Origin: Paracoccus denitrificans
GTDB taxonomy: Bacteria > Pseudomonadota > Alphaproteobacteria > Rhodobacterales > Rhodobacteraceae
NCBI RefSeq assembly: GCF_900100045.1
Contig: NZ_FNEA01000003.1
Location: 1 to 64,000 of the forward strand
Reading direction: 5' to 3'
DNA: 64,000 nucleotides
Position numbers and translations under genes: made by a program. Below are positions 51,673 to 61,553 of the stretch, piece by piece. The first letter of the stretch is position 1. Each line of letters starts with the position of its first letter. A model generated the notes under the pieces. It searched no databases. It was not told where the DNA came from and worked only from the letters and a program-made list of their open reading frames with translations.

Positions 51673-54444
51673 ATGACTGTGAATTTTACTCCTGGAGATC
51701 TTGTCAGAGCGCGCGGCCGTGAATGGGTTGCCTTGCCGACATCCGGCGAGGGCCTGCTCGCCCTGCGCCCCCTCTCGGGCAATGAAAACGACATCGTGGT
51801 TCTTGCCCCGGATCTCGAGCTTACACCGGTCGAAGCCGCTCGTTTCGACCTGCCTGACGATGCGCGCACTACCGTGCAGTCCAAGGCTGCCCTTCTTGCC
51901 GACGCGTTGCGACTGACTCTCCGCCGAGGGGCAGGTCCCTTCCGATCCGCCGCACAGCTCGCGTTCGAACCTCGGACGTACCAGCTGGTCCCGCTTCTCA
52001 TGGCCCTTCGGCTTCAGGTCCCGCGGCTGTTGATTGCCGACGACGTTGGCATCGGCAAGACCATCGAAGCGGGCCTGATCCTCCGAGAGCTGATGGATCG
52101 CGGAGAAGTCGATGCGTTTTCGGTGCTCTGCCCTCCGCACCTCGTGGACCAGTGGATCACCGAATTGAAGGATCGCTTCGGGATCGATGCTGTTGCCGTC
52201 ACCTCCGGGACTGCCGCACGTTTGGAGCGCAACCTCCCATTGGCGCAAACCCTTTTCGATGCCTATCCCTTCACGGTGGTCAGCCTTGACTATATCAAAG
52301 CCGAGAAACGCCGGGATGGGTTCGCCAGGGCCTGCCCGGATTTCGTTATCGTAGACGAAGCACACGCCTGCGTCGGGACGCACAAAGGAAAGCAGCAGCG
52401 TTTTGACCTGCTCCAAGGCCTTGCACGCGACCCTGAGCGTCGGTTGATCCTGCTGACAGCCACGCCGCACTCCGGGGACGAGGATGCGTTCGCTCGGCTA
52501 CTGTCGCTGATCGACAAGGAATTCGGGACCGTCAACTTCGACAACCAGAAATACCGCGAGCGCCTTGTCAGGCACTTTGTTCAGCGGCGGCGCGTCGACC
52601 TGGTCGAGGGCGACTGGGATGAGAACCGCTCGTTCCCCAAGCACGAGACGACCGAATACTCGTATCGCCTGAACGACGAGCATCGGGCCTTCCAAGAGGC
52701 CGTGCTTGATTACTGCTTCTCGGTCGTGTCTCGGGCTGGAGACGCGCAGAAGGATCGCCGGCTTGCCTTCTGGGGCACTCTGGCGCTGATGCGCTGTGTC
52801 GGATCGTCACCCGCAGCCGCCATGAGCGCGTTGCGAAACCGGGCTTCCAATGAAGACGAGCGCCTCGAGCCGCAGATCTACGACGAAGATGGTGATGATG
52901 AAGACGCCGTGGACATCGAGCCAAACACCGTCTTCTCAAATGATCCCGCTCTCCAAGGGCTTCTCGACAAGGCCAGCGAACTTCTGACGGCCGAAGATCC
53001 CAAACTGAACGCCCTCATCAAGGCCCTCAAACCCTTGATCAAAGATGGTGCCAATCCCGTCGTCTTCTGCCGCTACCTCGCCACTGCCGAACATGTGAAG
53101 GAAAGGCTTCGTAAGGCCTTCACCAAGCTGAATGTACAAGCCGTGACAGGTGAACTGACGCCGGACGAACGTCGCGATCGCGTTGCCGAAATGGCGGCGG
53201 AAGAAGGTTCCACCAAAGATCAGCGCATCCTTGTCGCCACGGACTGCCTGTCGGAAGGGATCAACCTTCAACAGCTGTTCGACACCGTGATCCACTACGA
53301 CCTTTCCTGGAACCCGACGCGCCATCAACAGCGCGAAGGTCGCGTGGATCGTTTCGGACAACCCGCCGAACTCGTTCGCTCGATCATGATGTTTTCGCCC
53401 GACAGCGCCATCGACGGCGCCGTGTTGGACGTCATTCTCCGCAAGGCAGAAGAAATCCGTAAGGCGACGGGCGTGACTGTGCCTCTGCCCGAGGAGCGGG
53501 GACCGGTCACCGATGCGCTGATGGCGGCAATGATGCTCCGCCGTGGTGGTGGCAGTCACAAGCAGCTGACGTTGGACCTGCAACTCGGCGACGGTATCCA
53601 GGTGATGGAGACCCGCTGGCGCGACGCAAGCGAGAATGAAAAACGGTCACGTGCCCGGTTTGCACAAAATGCCATGAAGCCGATTGAAGTCGCTCCTGAA
53701 TGGGACAAGGTGAAGACCCTCCTTGGATCGCCAGCGGAAGCGCTCGAATTTCTCGAGCGCGCGATGTCTCGGTTTGGGGTGCCCCTCGAGAAAAAGAAGT
53801 CGCTGCAGTTCGCTCACGTGCATGCCCTTCAGGATAGCCTCAAGGAAAAGCTGGAGCAGCGTGGGCTGAAGGGCTCTCTGAAACTGGCCACGCAGGAACC
53901 CGTGCCCTCAGGCGCTTCGCTTCTGACCAGAACCCATCCGCTGACGTCGTCCCTGGCAGAAAGCCTGCTTGAAGCCTCTCTCGACACCGAAGCGCTGCCG
54001 GATCTGGGCATCGGTCGTGTCGGGGCTTGGCCGTGTGCCGCCGTCACTCAGATGACGCGTGTCGCTCTCTTGCGTATTCGCTACAAGCTCACCGTTCATG
54101 CTCGGCGTGAGCGCCTCCTGCTGGCAGAGGAAGCCGCCCTTGTTGCCCTCGACAGTAACTCGGTGATTGCCTCTGGCAGCGAGGCGCGCACGCTGCTTGC
54201 CTCTCCCGCGACTGCTGATTTCGCGTCTGTCGCCCGCGACCGGATGATCAATACGGCGAAGGCGGCCCTTCCTGACCTGCTGGGCGGCCCGATTGCCGAT
54301 TTCGTCCAAAAGCGTGCCGCGGAGCTGGTTGAAGACCACGCCCGCCTTCGTGCTGCCGCCGGTTCCGCGTCGCGTGTCAGTGTCGAGCCGATAATTCCCC
54401 CAGACGTCATCGGCCTCTTCGTTCTTGTTCCGGGGGAGGTGTAA
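51673..54444 (+). CDS. drmD: DrmD-like SNF2 helicase (DISARM)
   Basis: A 923-residue SNF2-type ATPase. The N-terminus GDLVRARGREWVALP followed by LLALRPLSGNEND is characteristic of DISARM DrmD as I know it. Walker A is ADDVGIGKTIEAG (about 121-133), DEAHAC is near 228, LLTATPHSG is motif III, and the helicase C-terminal half ends with QREGRVDRFGQ (about 552-562). A C-terminal region of 300 residues has a coiled segment. The ATG at 51673 follows the helicase stop by 1 base with AAGG upstream. It is directly followed by the methyltransferase gene, the class 1 DISARM order. Confidence 0.85.
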   Translation: MTVNFTPGDLVRARGREWVALPTSGEGLLALRPLSGNENDIVVLAPDLELTPVEAARFDLPDDARTTVQSKAALLADALRLTLRRGAGPFRSAAQLAFEPRTYQLVPLLMALRLQVPRLLIADDVGIGKTIEAGLILRELMDRGEVDAFSVLCPPHLVDQWITELKDRFGIDAVAVTSGTAARLERNLPLAQTLFDAYPFTVVSLDYIKAEKRRDGFARACPDFVIVDEAHACVGTHKGKQQRFDLLQGLARDPERRLILLTATPHSGDEDAFARLLSLIDKEFGTVNFDNQKYRERLVRHFVQRRRVDLVEGDWDENRSFPKHETTEYSYRLNDEHRAFQEAVLDYCFSVVSRAGDAQKDRRLAFWGTLALMRCVGSSPAAAMSALRNRASNEDERLEPQIYDEDGDDEDAVDIEPNTVFSNDPALQGLLDKASELLTAEDPKLNALIKALKPLIKDGANPVVFCRYLATAEHVKERLRKAFTKLNVQAVTGELTPDERRDRVAEMAAEEGSTKDQRILVATDCLSEGINLQQLFDTVIHYDLSWNPTRHQQREGRVDRFGQPAELVRSIMMFSPDSAIDGAVLDVILRKAEEIRKATGVTVPLPEERGPVTDALMAAMMLRRGGGSHKQLTLDLQLGDGIQVMETRWRDASENEKRSRARFAQNAMKPIEVAPEWDKVKTLLGSPAEALEFLERAMSRFGVPLEKKKSLQFAHVHALQDSLKEKLEQRGLKGSLKLATQEPVPSGASLLTRTHPLTSSLAESLLEASLDTEALPDLGIGRVGAWPCAAVTQMTRVALLRIRYKLTVHARRERLLLAEEAALVALDSNSVIASGSEARTLLASPATADFASVARDRMINTAKAALPDLLGGPIADFVQKRAAELVEDHARLRAAAGSASRVSVEPIIPPDVIGLFVLVPGEV

Positions 54445-54446
54445 TC

Positions 54447-57400
54447 ATGGCCCGCAAACCAATTACCGATATGTCCGCGTGGCCGTCGCTGAGCCTCGAA
54501 GGCAACCTGATCGCGCCTGCAATGATCGCAAAGATCGATCAGCGCCAGGCACCCGAGCAATCCCCCGAGGAATACGGGGTTCGCAAAGGCCTACAGATCC
54601 GCGAGGAAATCGCCACCGCCTTCCGCGTAGGCCAATCGCATTTCGATGCCTTTGCGAAGATCGAACACCCCTCGGCCGCCGCCACCTCGCGTTTCATCGC
54701 CGACTTCTTCAAGGAAACCTTCGGGTACACAGACCTCACGGTGGCAGCGGCACCGATCGCCCTGATCGCGTCCGATCGTGTGCCTGTCGTCGTCGTCCCG
54801 CCGTCCGAGCTACTTGACCGCCGCAGCCCGACGCTCTCGACGGACAGGTCGCGCTCTCCGGCCTTTGCCCTTCAGGACCACCTGAATGATCGGGACGAGG
54901 CCCTTTGGGGCATAGTCACCAATGGGATGCAGTTGCGCCTCATGCGCGACAATGCCTCGCTGACCCGTCCGGCCTATGTCGAGGCCGATCTGGCGCAGAT
55001 GTTTACCAACGAAGACATTGCGTCCTTCGCGGTGCTCTGGCTCATGATCCACCGCACCCGCTTCGGCGCGGCAGAGACCACCGCCACCGATTGCCCCATC
55101 GAACGCTGGCGCGATGCCGGCTCCAAGGAGGGCGAAGCCGCGCGAGATCGCCTGGCCGGTCAGGTCCAACTGGCCCTCAAACTGCTCGGCTCGGGCTTCC
55201 TCGAGGCTAACCCCGACCTCGCCGCGAAACTGCGGTCCGGCGAAGTGAACCTGACCGAGTGGTTCAACGAACTCCTGCGTCTCGTCTACCGGCTGATCTT
55301 CCTGATGGTGGCCGAGGACCGGAACCTCCTCCACCCCGAAAAGGCCAAGCCCGAGGCGCGCGCCCTTTACGCCCAAGGCTATTCGCTCCAGTCGCTGCGC
55401 AAGCAATGCTACCGCGCCGCCACCTGGGACAAGCACCATGACCGCTACGAGGGGGTGAAGATCGTCTTCCGCGCCCTCACACATGGCCAACCCGCCCTTG
55501 CGCTGCCCGCGCTCGGCGGCCTCTTTGCCGAGGACAGGCTGCCCCACTTGGAGACCGCCCGCCTGCGCAACCGCGCCTTCATGGAAGCGCTCTATCGCCT
55601 CTCCTGGCTCGCGGACAAGACCGGCATGGTCCCCGTCAACTGGCGCGCGATGGAGACCGAGGAACTGGGCTCGGTCTACGAATCCCTCCTCGAACTCCAG
55701 CCGCAGCTGTGTGACGACGGCAAGACGCTGGTCTTCGCCTCCGAGGCGGCCGAGCAGAAGGGCAACCAGCGCAAGACCACCGGCTCCTACTACACGCCCG
55801 ACAGTCTCGTGCAGGCGCTGCTCGACACCGCGCTCGATCCCGTGCTCGACAAGACTGAGGCCGAGGCGGACGATCCCGCCAAGGCGCTGCTGAAGCTTTC
55901 GGTCATCGACCCCGCCTGCGGCTCGGGTCACTTCCTGCTGGCCGCTGCCCGCCGCATCGCAACGCGGCTTGCCCGCATTCGTGAGGGCGGCACTCCGGGA
56001 CTCGAACACTTCCGCCATGCGCTGCGCGATGTCGCGCGCTGCTGCATCCACGGGGTGGACCGCAACCCTATGGCGGTGGAGCTGACCAAAGTCGCGCTGT
56101 GGATCGAGACGGTGGACCCGGGCCTTCCCCTCGGCTTCTTCGACGCGCAGATCCGCTGCGGCGATGCGCTGCTCGGCGTGTTCGACCTGCAGGTGTTGCA
56201 GGACGGCATTCCCGATGCCGCCTACAAGCCGCTCACCGGCGATGATCGAAACACGGCGCGCTACTACCTTCAAGCGAACCGCGCCGCGACGTCTGGGCAA
56301 GGCGGGTTCGACTTCGGCACCGGTCAGGCGTCGATGCCCGCGATGAAGCCGCTGGCACTGGATTTCTCGGGTTTCCGCGACCTGCCCGAGGATACGGTCG
56401 AGCAGATCGGCGCCAAGGCCAAGCGGTTCAAGGAGCTGCGCAAGGGGCAGACCTTCGTCCGCGCCAAGGCGGCGGCGGACCTCTATGTGGCGGCCTTCCT
56501 GCTGCCAAAAGTGGGCGGCGCACCGGCGGGAGCGTCGGAGCGGACAGTACCGACGACCGAAGAGATGTGGATGGCCCTCAATCAGGGCAAGATGCGCCAG
56601 GCGATGGTCGAGGCCCCCAAGGCCGCCCGCAACGCCCGCGCCCTGCATTGGCCGCTGGAGTTCCCTGATGTGATGCAACGCGGCGGCTTCGACGTGGTGC
56701 TGGGAAATCCGCCTTGGGAAGTCATTCAGCTATCAGAGAAGGAGTTCTTTGCGTCCGTGGCACCGGAAGTTGCCACCTTGGCCGGAGCAAAACGGAAGGC
56801 CAAAATCGCAAAGCTTGAAGAGATCAATCCCGCCCTCTTCATGTCGTATGTTCTTGGGAAGCGCGAATTTGATGCCGCCAATGAATTTGCTCGCGCATCA
56901 AATCGCTTTTCCTATTCTGCCGAAGGCAAGCTAAATACATACTCTCTGTTTGCCGAGCTCTTTCTTTCCCTAATGGGGAGCGGTGGAGGCGCTGGCCTGA
57001 TCGTGCCGACAGGTATCGCGACCGATAAGTTCAATGCAAAGTTCTTCGCTCATATCAGCGGAGAAAAGATGGTGCGCTCGCTGTTTTCGTTCGAGAATGA
57101 AGAGTTCGTCTTTCCCGCGATTCACCACTCAATACGGTTTTGCCTACTGACGCTATCCCGCGCTAATATTGACCGGGCCGAGTTTGCATTTTTCCTAAGA
57201 AGGATATCGCAGCTCGAAGATCCAACGCGAGTTTACCATCTCTCGCCCGAGGAAATTCAGCTCATCAACCCGATAACTTCAACAGCTCCAATTTTCCGAA
57301 CGAGAGACGATGCGGACCTCACCGCTGCAGTGTATAATCGATTGCCAGTTCTCGGGGAGGCGCTTACTTGGGAGACTTGGCGGGTTGACCTAATTCAAAA

Positions 57401-58826
57401 TTTCTTCTCGACTTCGAACGCAGCAGACTCGGAAATTATAGTTCGCGCCGAGGACATGGGGGCAACAACCGGATTTGTTCCGGTGCTCAGGGGAACAATG
57501 GTTGACCAGTTCAATCACGGCGCCGCTGCGTATGACCTCACAGCCGACGAATTCATCGAAACGACGCCGCTTGATCTGCCTGAGAGCTGGGCGGACGTTC
57601 GGTCAGATAAGTACGTTCCCATTGACGAACTCGAGAAGAAACTTCGCGCCCTCGATTGGGAAGATGGATGGTTGGCTGGATGGCGCGATATCACTAGTGC
57701 CCACGTTAACCGTACGGTGATAGCGAGCATTTTCCCCAAAACGGCAACAGACGACACCCTTTCTTTAATGCTCCCGAGAGGTGGAGCTACACACGCAGCC
57801 ACACTAGTAGCGAACTTGAATTCTTTGCCTCTCGACTATGTTGCGCGACAAAAGGTCGGCGGCACGCATATTCGTAAGTATGTGATTTCACAGTTTCCCA
57901 TCCTGCCGCCAGAATTCTACTCTGAATTGCGCCTAGATTTCGTGACGTCTCGCGTACTAGAACTCACCTACACTTCACACAATCTGGCCTCTTTCGCCCG
58001 CGATCTGGGCCATGACGGCCCGCCCTTCGCCTGGAACGAGGACCGCCGCGCGCAACTCCGCGCCGATCTCGACGCCTTCTACGCCCGCGCCTACGGCCTG
58101 ACCCGCGACGAGCTGCGCTACATCCTCGACCCCGCCGACGTGAAGGGCCCCGACTACCCCTCGGAAACCTTCCGCGTCCTGAAGGAAAAGGAAATCCGCC
58201 AACACGGCGAATACCGCACTCGCCGCCTCGTCCTCGAAGCCTGGGACCGGATGGCGCAGGATGGCACGTTTGCCGCTCTCGGTATGGCTGACAGAGCAAT
58301 GGCCGTCGCTCAACAAATCGCGCTGTCCCCGCTCAACCAGTATGAGGACGCAATGTGGGCGTGGCCTCAGGGTATCAATGAGCGAGACAGAGTTCGGGCA
58401 CAGCTTCGGGCGATGGTGGGTATTCTGCCAGGGCCTTCCGATGCCCGTCGCGTCCGTCTGGCTGCACTCGCCTGCCTTCAGCCAGGTCTGCTGGATGGGT
58501 TCCTGATGGAAGCGGATCGCCGAGAGTGGCAACGTCTCTTGGCGCACTCGACGGGCGCTACCCAACTCGTTCCGCCAACGAACGCGGCTTGGGGCGCGGC
58601 CTTCAATGAACTTGTTTCCTCTGCGGTGTTGGATGTCTCATCAGACGGCACACAATGGAGCGCAGGTTCGAGGCTTGATCGATCGACCCTGAATGCAAGC
58701 GATCCTGCCGTCGGCCGCGCAATCTTCGCATGGTCGAGGCTGGAAGGTGCGGACTTGGATCACGGGCTCTCGCAGGTGTCGGCCGTAATCCTTCCGTTCA
58801 TCAGGGAGGGTCGCCTTGCAGCCTGA
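54447..58826 (+). CDS. drmMI: DrmMI-like N6-adenine DNA methyltransferase with mosaic composition
   Basis: A 1459-residue Eco57I/PglX-type methyltransferase. An N-terminal helical region (about 1-430) leads to SAM motif I DPACGSGHFLLAA (about 486-498), then GVDRNPMAVELTKVALW and the catalytic NPPW (about 752-755). The part after NPPW, roughly bases 56720-57990, is clearly AT-richer than both sides (hand count 57181-57240: 26 of 60 G+C; 58021-58080: 43 of 60) and lies where the target-recognition region is expected. GGGGGAGGTG precedes the ATG 2 bases after the drmD stop. In DISARM this enzyme marks host DNA. The downstream gene overlaps it by 11 bases. Confidence 0.86.
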   Translation: MARKPITDMSAWPSLSLEGNLIAPAMIAKIDQRQAPEQSPEEYGVRKGLQIREEIATAFRVGQSHFDAFAKIEHPSAAATSRFIADFFKETFGYTDLTVAAAPIALIASDRVPVVVVPPSELLDRRSPTLSTDRSRSPAFALQDHLNDRDEALWGIVTNGMQLRLMRDNASLTRPAYVEADLAQMFTNEDIASFAVLWLMIHRTRFGAAETTATDCPIERWRDAGSKEGEAARDRLAGQVQLALKLLGSGFLEANPDLAAKLRSGEVNLTEWFNELLRLVYRLIFLMVAEDRNLLHPEKAKPEARALYAQGYSLQSLRKQCYRAATWDKHHDRYEGVKIVFRALTHGQPALALPALGGLFAEDRLPHLETARLRNRAFMEALYRLSWLADKTGMVPVNWRAMETEELGSVYESLLELQPQLCDDGKTLVFASEAAEQKGNQRKTTGSYYTPDSLVQALLDTALDPVLDKTEAEADDPAKALLKLSVIDPACGSGHFLLAAARRIATRLARIREGGTPGLEHFRHALRDVARCCIHGVDRNPMAVELTKVALWIETVDPGLPLGFFDAQIRCGDALLGVFDLQVLQDGIPDAAYKPLTGDDRNTARYYLQANRAATSGQGGFDFGTGQASMPAMKPLALDFSGFRDLPEDTVEQIGAKAKRFKELRKGQTFVRAKAAADLYVAAFLLPKVGGAPAGASERTVPTTEEMWMALNQGKMRQAMVEAPKAARNARALHWPLEFPDVMQRGGFDVVLGNPPWEVIQLSEKEFFASVAPEVATLAGAKRKAKIAKLEEINPALFMSYVLGKREFDAANEFARASNRFSYSAEGKLNTYSLFAELFLSLMGSGGGAGLIVPTGIATDKFNAKFFAHISGEKMVRSLFSFENEEFVFPAIHHSIRFCLLTLSRANIDRAEFAFFLRRISQLEDPTRVYHLSPEEIQLINPITSTAPIFRTRDDADLTAAVYNRLPVLGEALTWETWRVDLIQNFFSTSNAADSEIIVRAEDMGATTGFVPVLRGTMVDQFNHGAAAYDLTADEFIETTPLDLPESWADVRSDKYVPIDELEKKLRALDWEDGWLAGWRDITSAHVNRTVIASIFPKTATDDTLSLMLPRGGATHAATLVANLNSLPLDYVARQKVGGTHIRKYVISQFPILPPEFYSELRLDFVTSRVLELTYTSHNLASFARDLGHDGPPFAWNEDRRAQLRADLDAFYARAYGLTRDELRYILDPADVKGPDYPSETFRVLKEKEIRQHGEYRTRRLVLEAWDRMAQDGTFAALGMADRAMAVAQQIALSPLNQYEDAMWAWPQGINERDRVRAQLRAMVGILPGPSDARRVRLAALACLQPGLLDGFLMEADRREWQRLLAHSTGATQLVPPTNAAWGAAFNELVSSAVLDVSSDGTQWSAGSRLDRSTLNASDPAVGRAIFAWSRLEGADLDHGLSQVSAVILPFIREGRLAA

Positions 58827-60777
58827 TCTGTTTCAGCCATCCGAGATTGAATTCAATCTGCCCGAAGGGCAACAAGGGCCCCGCCTGTGGGTTCGACGGT
58901 TGGCGCTCTGGCGCGATCCTCAGACCCTGCTGCGCGACATCGAGCTTCGGCGCGGGGTCAACATCATCTGGTCGCCCGATTTGTCGATGAACGGTACCGG
59001 TGCCACCCCTCATGGCAGCGGCAAGACGACGTTCTGCCGTTTGATCCGGTATTGCTTGGGCGAGCGCACCTTCGCCAACGACGAACAGCGCCCGCTCATG
59101 CAGCAAAAATTGCCGAATGGCTTTGTTGGCGCCGAAGTCATCATTGATGGCGAGTGTTGGGTGGTCACCCGTCCGATTGGCATGAACCTGCCCTCTCGCG
59201 CCACCCGCGCAGAGCGGATCGAGGAGACATTTGACCAGCTTCTGGTCGGCACTGAACCTCCAACGATAGCGCCGGTGATCTCCGACAGATTTTGTGCCCG
59301 GTATCGAGATCAGGTTCCGGACAACTTGAAGGCAGAACAAGTCTGGGACGTTCTGCTGGCCTGGCTCACCCGCGATCAGGAATGCCGTCTGGACGACGTC
59401 TTCGACTGGCGATCCAAGCGGTCCGGTTCGGGATCACCTGCTCAGGAACTTTCTCTTGAGACAAGGCTGACTGTCGTGCGTCTGGCTATCGGGGCGCTCT
59501 CAGCGGACGAGGTTCAAGCCACGAAGGAGGCGAGAGCACATACGCGCGAGCGCGACGGTCTACGTGAAAAGCTCGGCCATCTCGACTGGTTCCAAAGCCA
59601 AAGATTCGACGAACTCTGTGAACGCCTTTCTTACTCCAAAGACCGTGATCCGACGGAAGAGATCGTGCGCAAGGAGTTGATCGACAAGGCGAATGAAGTA
59701 CTGGCGAAGGCCCTGGGCACCGAGCACTCCAAGGGTGGTCGCCCCAGCGACGCTCTGCGCGGCAAACGAAACCTTCTGCAGTCCGAACGAAACAAAAGAA
59801 GCGACGAAAGGGCGGAGAAGAAGGCCCTATTGAACAGCCTTCCGAGTCAGATTTCTGCTGCTCGTGCCGAACAAGGTACCGAGCAAGCAAGACTTGAAAC
59901 TGGCGTTATTGTCCGTTGCGCAATTTGTCATGTCAGCATCGATGAGGTGAAGGCCAATGGATGTGGGGTGTCTCTGGAACGGTGCAACCTTGACGAGGTG
60001 AAAGGCCGGATTGAACGGACTGAGAAACATGTTGCTGAGCTAGATCGTCAAAGATTGGCACTGCCCGGAGAAATTGAGAACCTCGATCAGGAAATCTTGC
60101 GTCTGGATGGTGAAATTTCCAAAATTGAAGATTCTTTCGCGCAACTCGAGCGGCAAGCCTCAGACGCCAACAAAGCTATAAATCACGCTCAGGACTTGGT
60201 GAGAGAAGCTAACTGGTTCGACCGCCAGTTAAGTGATCGCGCCCGAATAGTTCAGCGCTTGGCCGGCGTTGACAGAATGCTTGACGGTCAACGACAAAAG
60301 ATGGGCCTTGAGCGCGAACGCGCCGCGGCAGCGATAGGTGACTTGGAAACACTCTTTCGACAACTTGTCGCGACTCTGATGCCCAATGGCTGTACTGGGA
60401 AAGTGAAACTCGACGGTAACGGTCTACATCCCGAGATATTGCTAGATCGTGGCGCGGGCCTTTCAACGGCGGCAGTAGAGTCGTTCAAGATCGTTGCTTT
60501 CGACCTCGCCGCCATGATCCTTTCTGTGAACGGAAAGGCGGACCTACCGTCGTTCCTCATCCATGACAGTCCCCGCGAAGCAGACCTCGACGCTGGCATC
60601 TACTCAAATCTCTTTGATTTCGCGCTGGGCCTGGAAGAGAAAACAAGCCCCCCACCATTCCAGTATATTGTAACGACAACTACCGCCCCATCGCAAATCA
60701 CAGCAGATCATCACTCGGTACGGCTAAAACTGTCATCAACCCCACCTGAAGCCAGATTGTTTGCGATGGACTTTTGA
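58816..60777 (+). CDS. Rad50/SMC-like ATPase with zinc-hook-like motif
   Basis: A 653-residue ABC-type ATPase. Walker A is HGSGKTTF (about 66-73). Long coiled coils (about 210-330 and 400-500) flank CAIC and a later pair of cysteines (from about 369), like a zinc hook. Near the C-terminus, LSTAAVESFKIVAFDLAAMI resembles the signature region, and FLIHDSPREADLD is Walker B (about 580). The TTG start has GGGAGGG 5 bases upstream and lies inside the methyltransferase 3' end. Paired with the HNH gene that follows, it recalls the PtuA-PtuB arrangement of Septu. DNA-end or phage-DNA sensing is inferred. Confidence 0.8.
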   Translation: MQPDLFQPSEIEFNLPEGQQGPRLWVRRLALWRDPQTLLRDIELRRGVNIIWSPDLSMNGTGATPHGSGKTTFCRLIRYCLGERTFANDEQRPLMQQKLPNGFVGAEVIIDGECWVVTRPIGMNLPSRATRAERIEETFDQLLVGTEPPTIAPVISDRFCARYRDQVPDNLKAEQVWDVLLAWLTRDQECRLDDVFDWRSKRSGSGSPAQELSLETRLTVVRLAIGALSADEVQATKEARAHTRERDGLREKLGHLDWFQSQRFDELCERLSYSKDRDPTEEIVRKELIDKANEVLAKALGTEHSKGGRPSDALRGKRNLLQSERNKRSDERAEKKALLNSLPSQISAARAEQGTEQARLETGVIVRCAICHVSIDEVKANGCGVSLERCNLDEVKGRIERTEKHVAELDRQRLALPGEIENLDQEILRLDGEISKIEDSFAQLERQASDANKAINHAQDLVREANWFDRQLSDRARIVQRLAGVDRMLDGQRQKMGLERERAAAAIGDLETLFRQLVATLMPNGCTGKVKLDGNGLHPEILLDRGAGLSTAAVESFKIVAFDLAAMILSVNGKADLPSFLIHDSPREADLDAGIYSNLFDFALGLEEKTSPPPFQYIVTTTTAPSQITADHHSVRLKLSSTPPEARLFAMDF

Positions 60778-61553
60778 TGATCGAGACGCCCCAATCCTTC
60801 GTGACCCGCCAGGAATGCGACAAAGTCACCTACCAGAACGGCTTCCGGCGCCCCCAAGGCGAAATCGATGGCTGGCAGCGGTACAGTTCGACGACCGCGC
60901 AGGGATCGATCTGGCTCGCACGGGACACTTCCGGTGCGTGGCTCCTCGCCCTGGATCACGCCGGAGTCATCGCAGAGATCGGGATTGAGGCGTCCGATAC
61001 CGCAGGACCAGGCCTCGCACGGTTCCGGCTTGCCTCGCTGGCACTGCTTTATGGCGTGATGCCACGAGTTTACGAGCTTGCCGCAAGCCTTCCCGACGCA
61101 CCACTTCAGGAGTTTATTCACCGCACCAAGCACTTGCCGAAGACGACGGAGGCGGAACGCCTTGTGGTCCAGCGTGTCGGCCAGAACATCTTTCGTGAGC
61201 GTCTGATCAAATACTGGCGGGGGCGATGCCCTCTTACCGGGATTGTCGACAAGCCGCTTCTACGTGCCTCTCACATCAAGCCATGGCGCGACTGTGAAAA
61301 CGACGCAGAGCGTCTGGATGTCCATAATGGTTTGCTTCTGTCGGCTCTTTGGGATGCCGTATTCGATGGTGGTCTGGTTACCTTCGGTGATGACGGCATT
61401 CCGGTCTTTTCGGCGAACCTCAGCGAGCAGGCACGTGCGCGACTAAGTTTTGATCGGCCAGTCGATCTGACCGACAAGCATCGGGTCTTCTTGGACTGGC
61501 ACAGGACGAAGGTATTCGACGTCAAAGCACCTGACGCCCCGCATGCTGATTGA
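60777..61553 (+). CDS. HNH endonuclease (PtuB-like position)
   Basis: A 258-residue protein. The C-terminal HNH domain is plain: CPLTG (151-155), ASHIKPW with His166, then DVHNGLLLSALWDAVFDGGLV with His183-Asn184. This is the HNH_2-type nuclease fold seen in many restriction enzymes. The N-terminal 110 residues form an unknown domain that may bind DNA or the ATPase. The ATG shares one base with the ATPase stop. It is the last gene of the defence operon and the likely effector of the ATPase/HNH pair. Confidence 0.84.
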   Translation: MIETPQSFVTRQECDKVTYQNGFRRPQGEIDGWQRYSSTTAQGSIWLARDTSGAWLLALDHAGVIAEIGIEASDTAGPGLARFRLASLALLYGVMPRVYELAASLPDAPLQEFIHRTKHLPKTTEAERLVVQRVGQNIFRERLIKYWRGRCPLTGIVDKPLLRASHIKPWRDCENDAERLDVHNGLLLSALWDAVFDGGLVTFGDDGIPVFSANLSEQARARLSFDRPVDLTDKHRVFLDWHRTKVFDVKAPDAPHAD

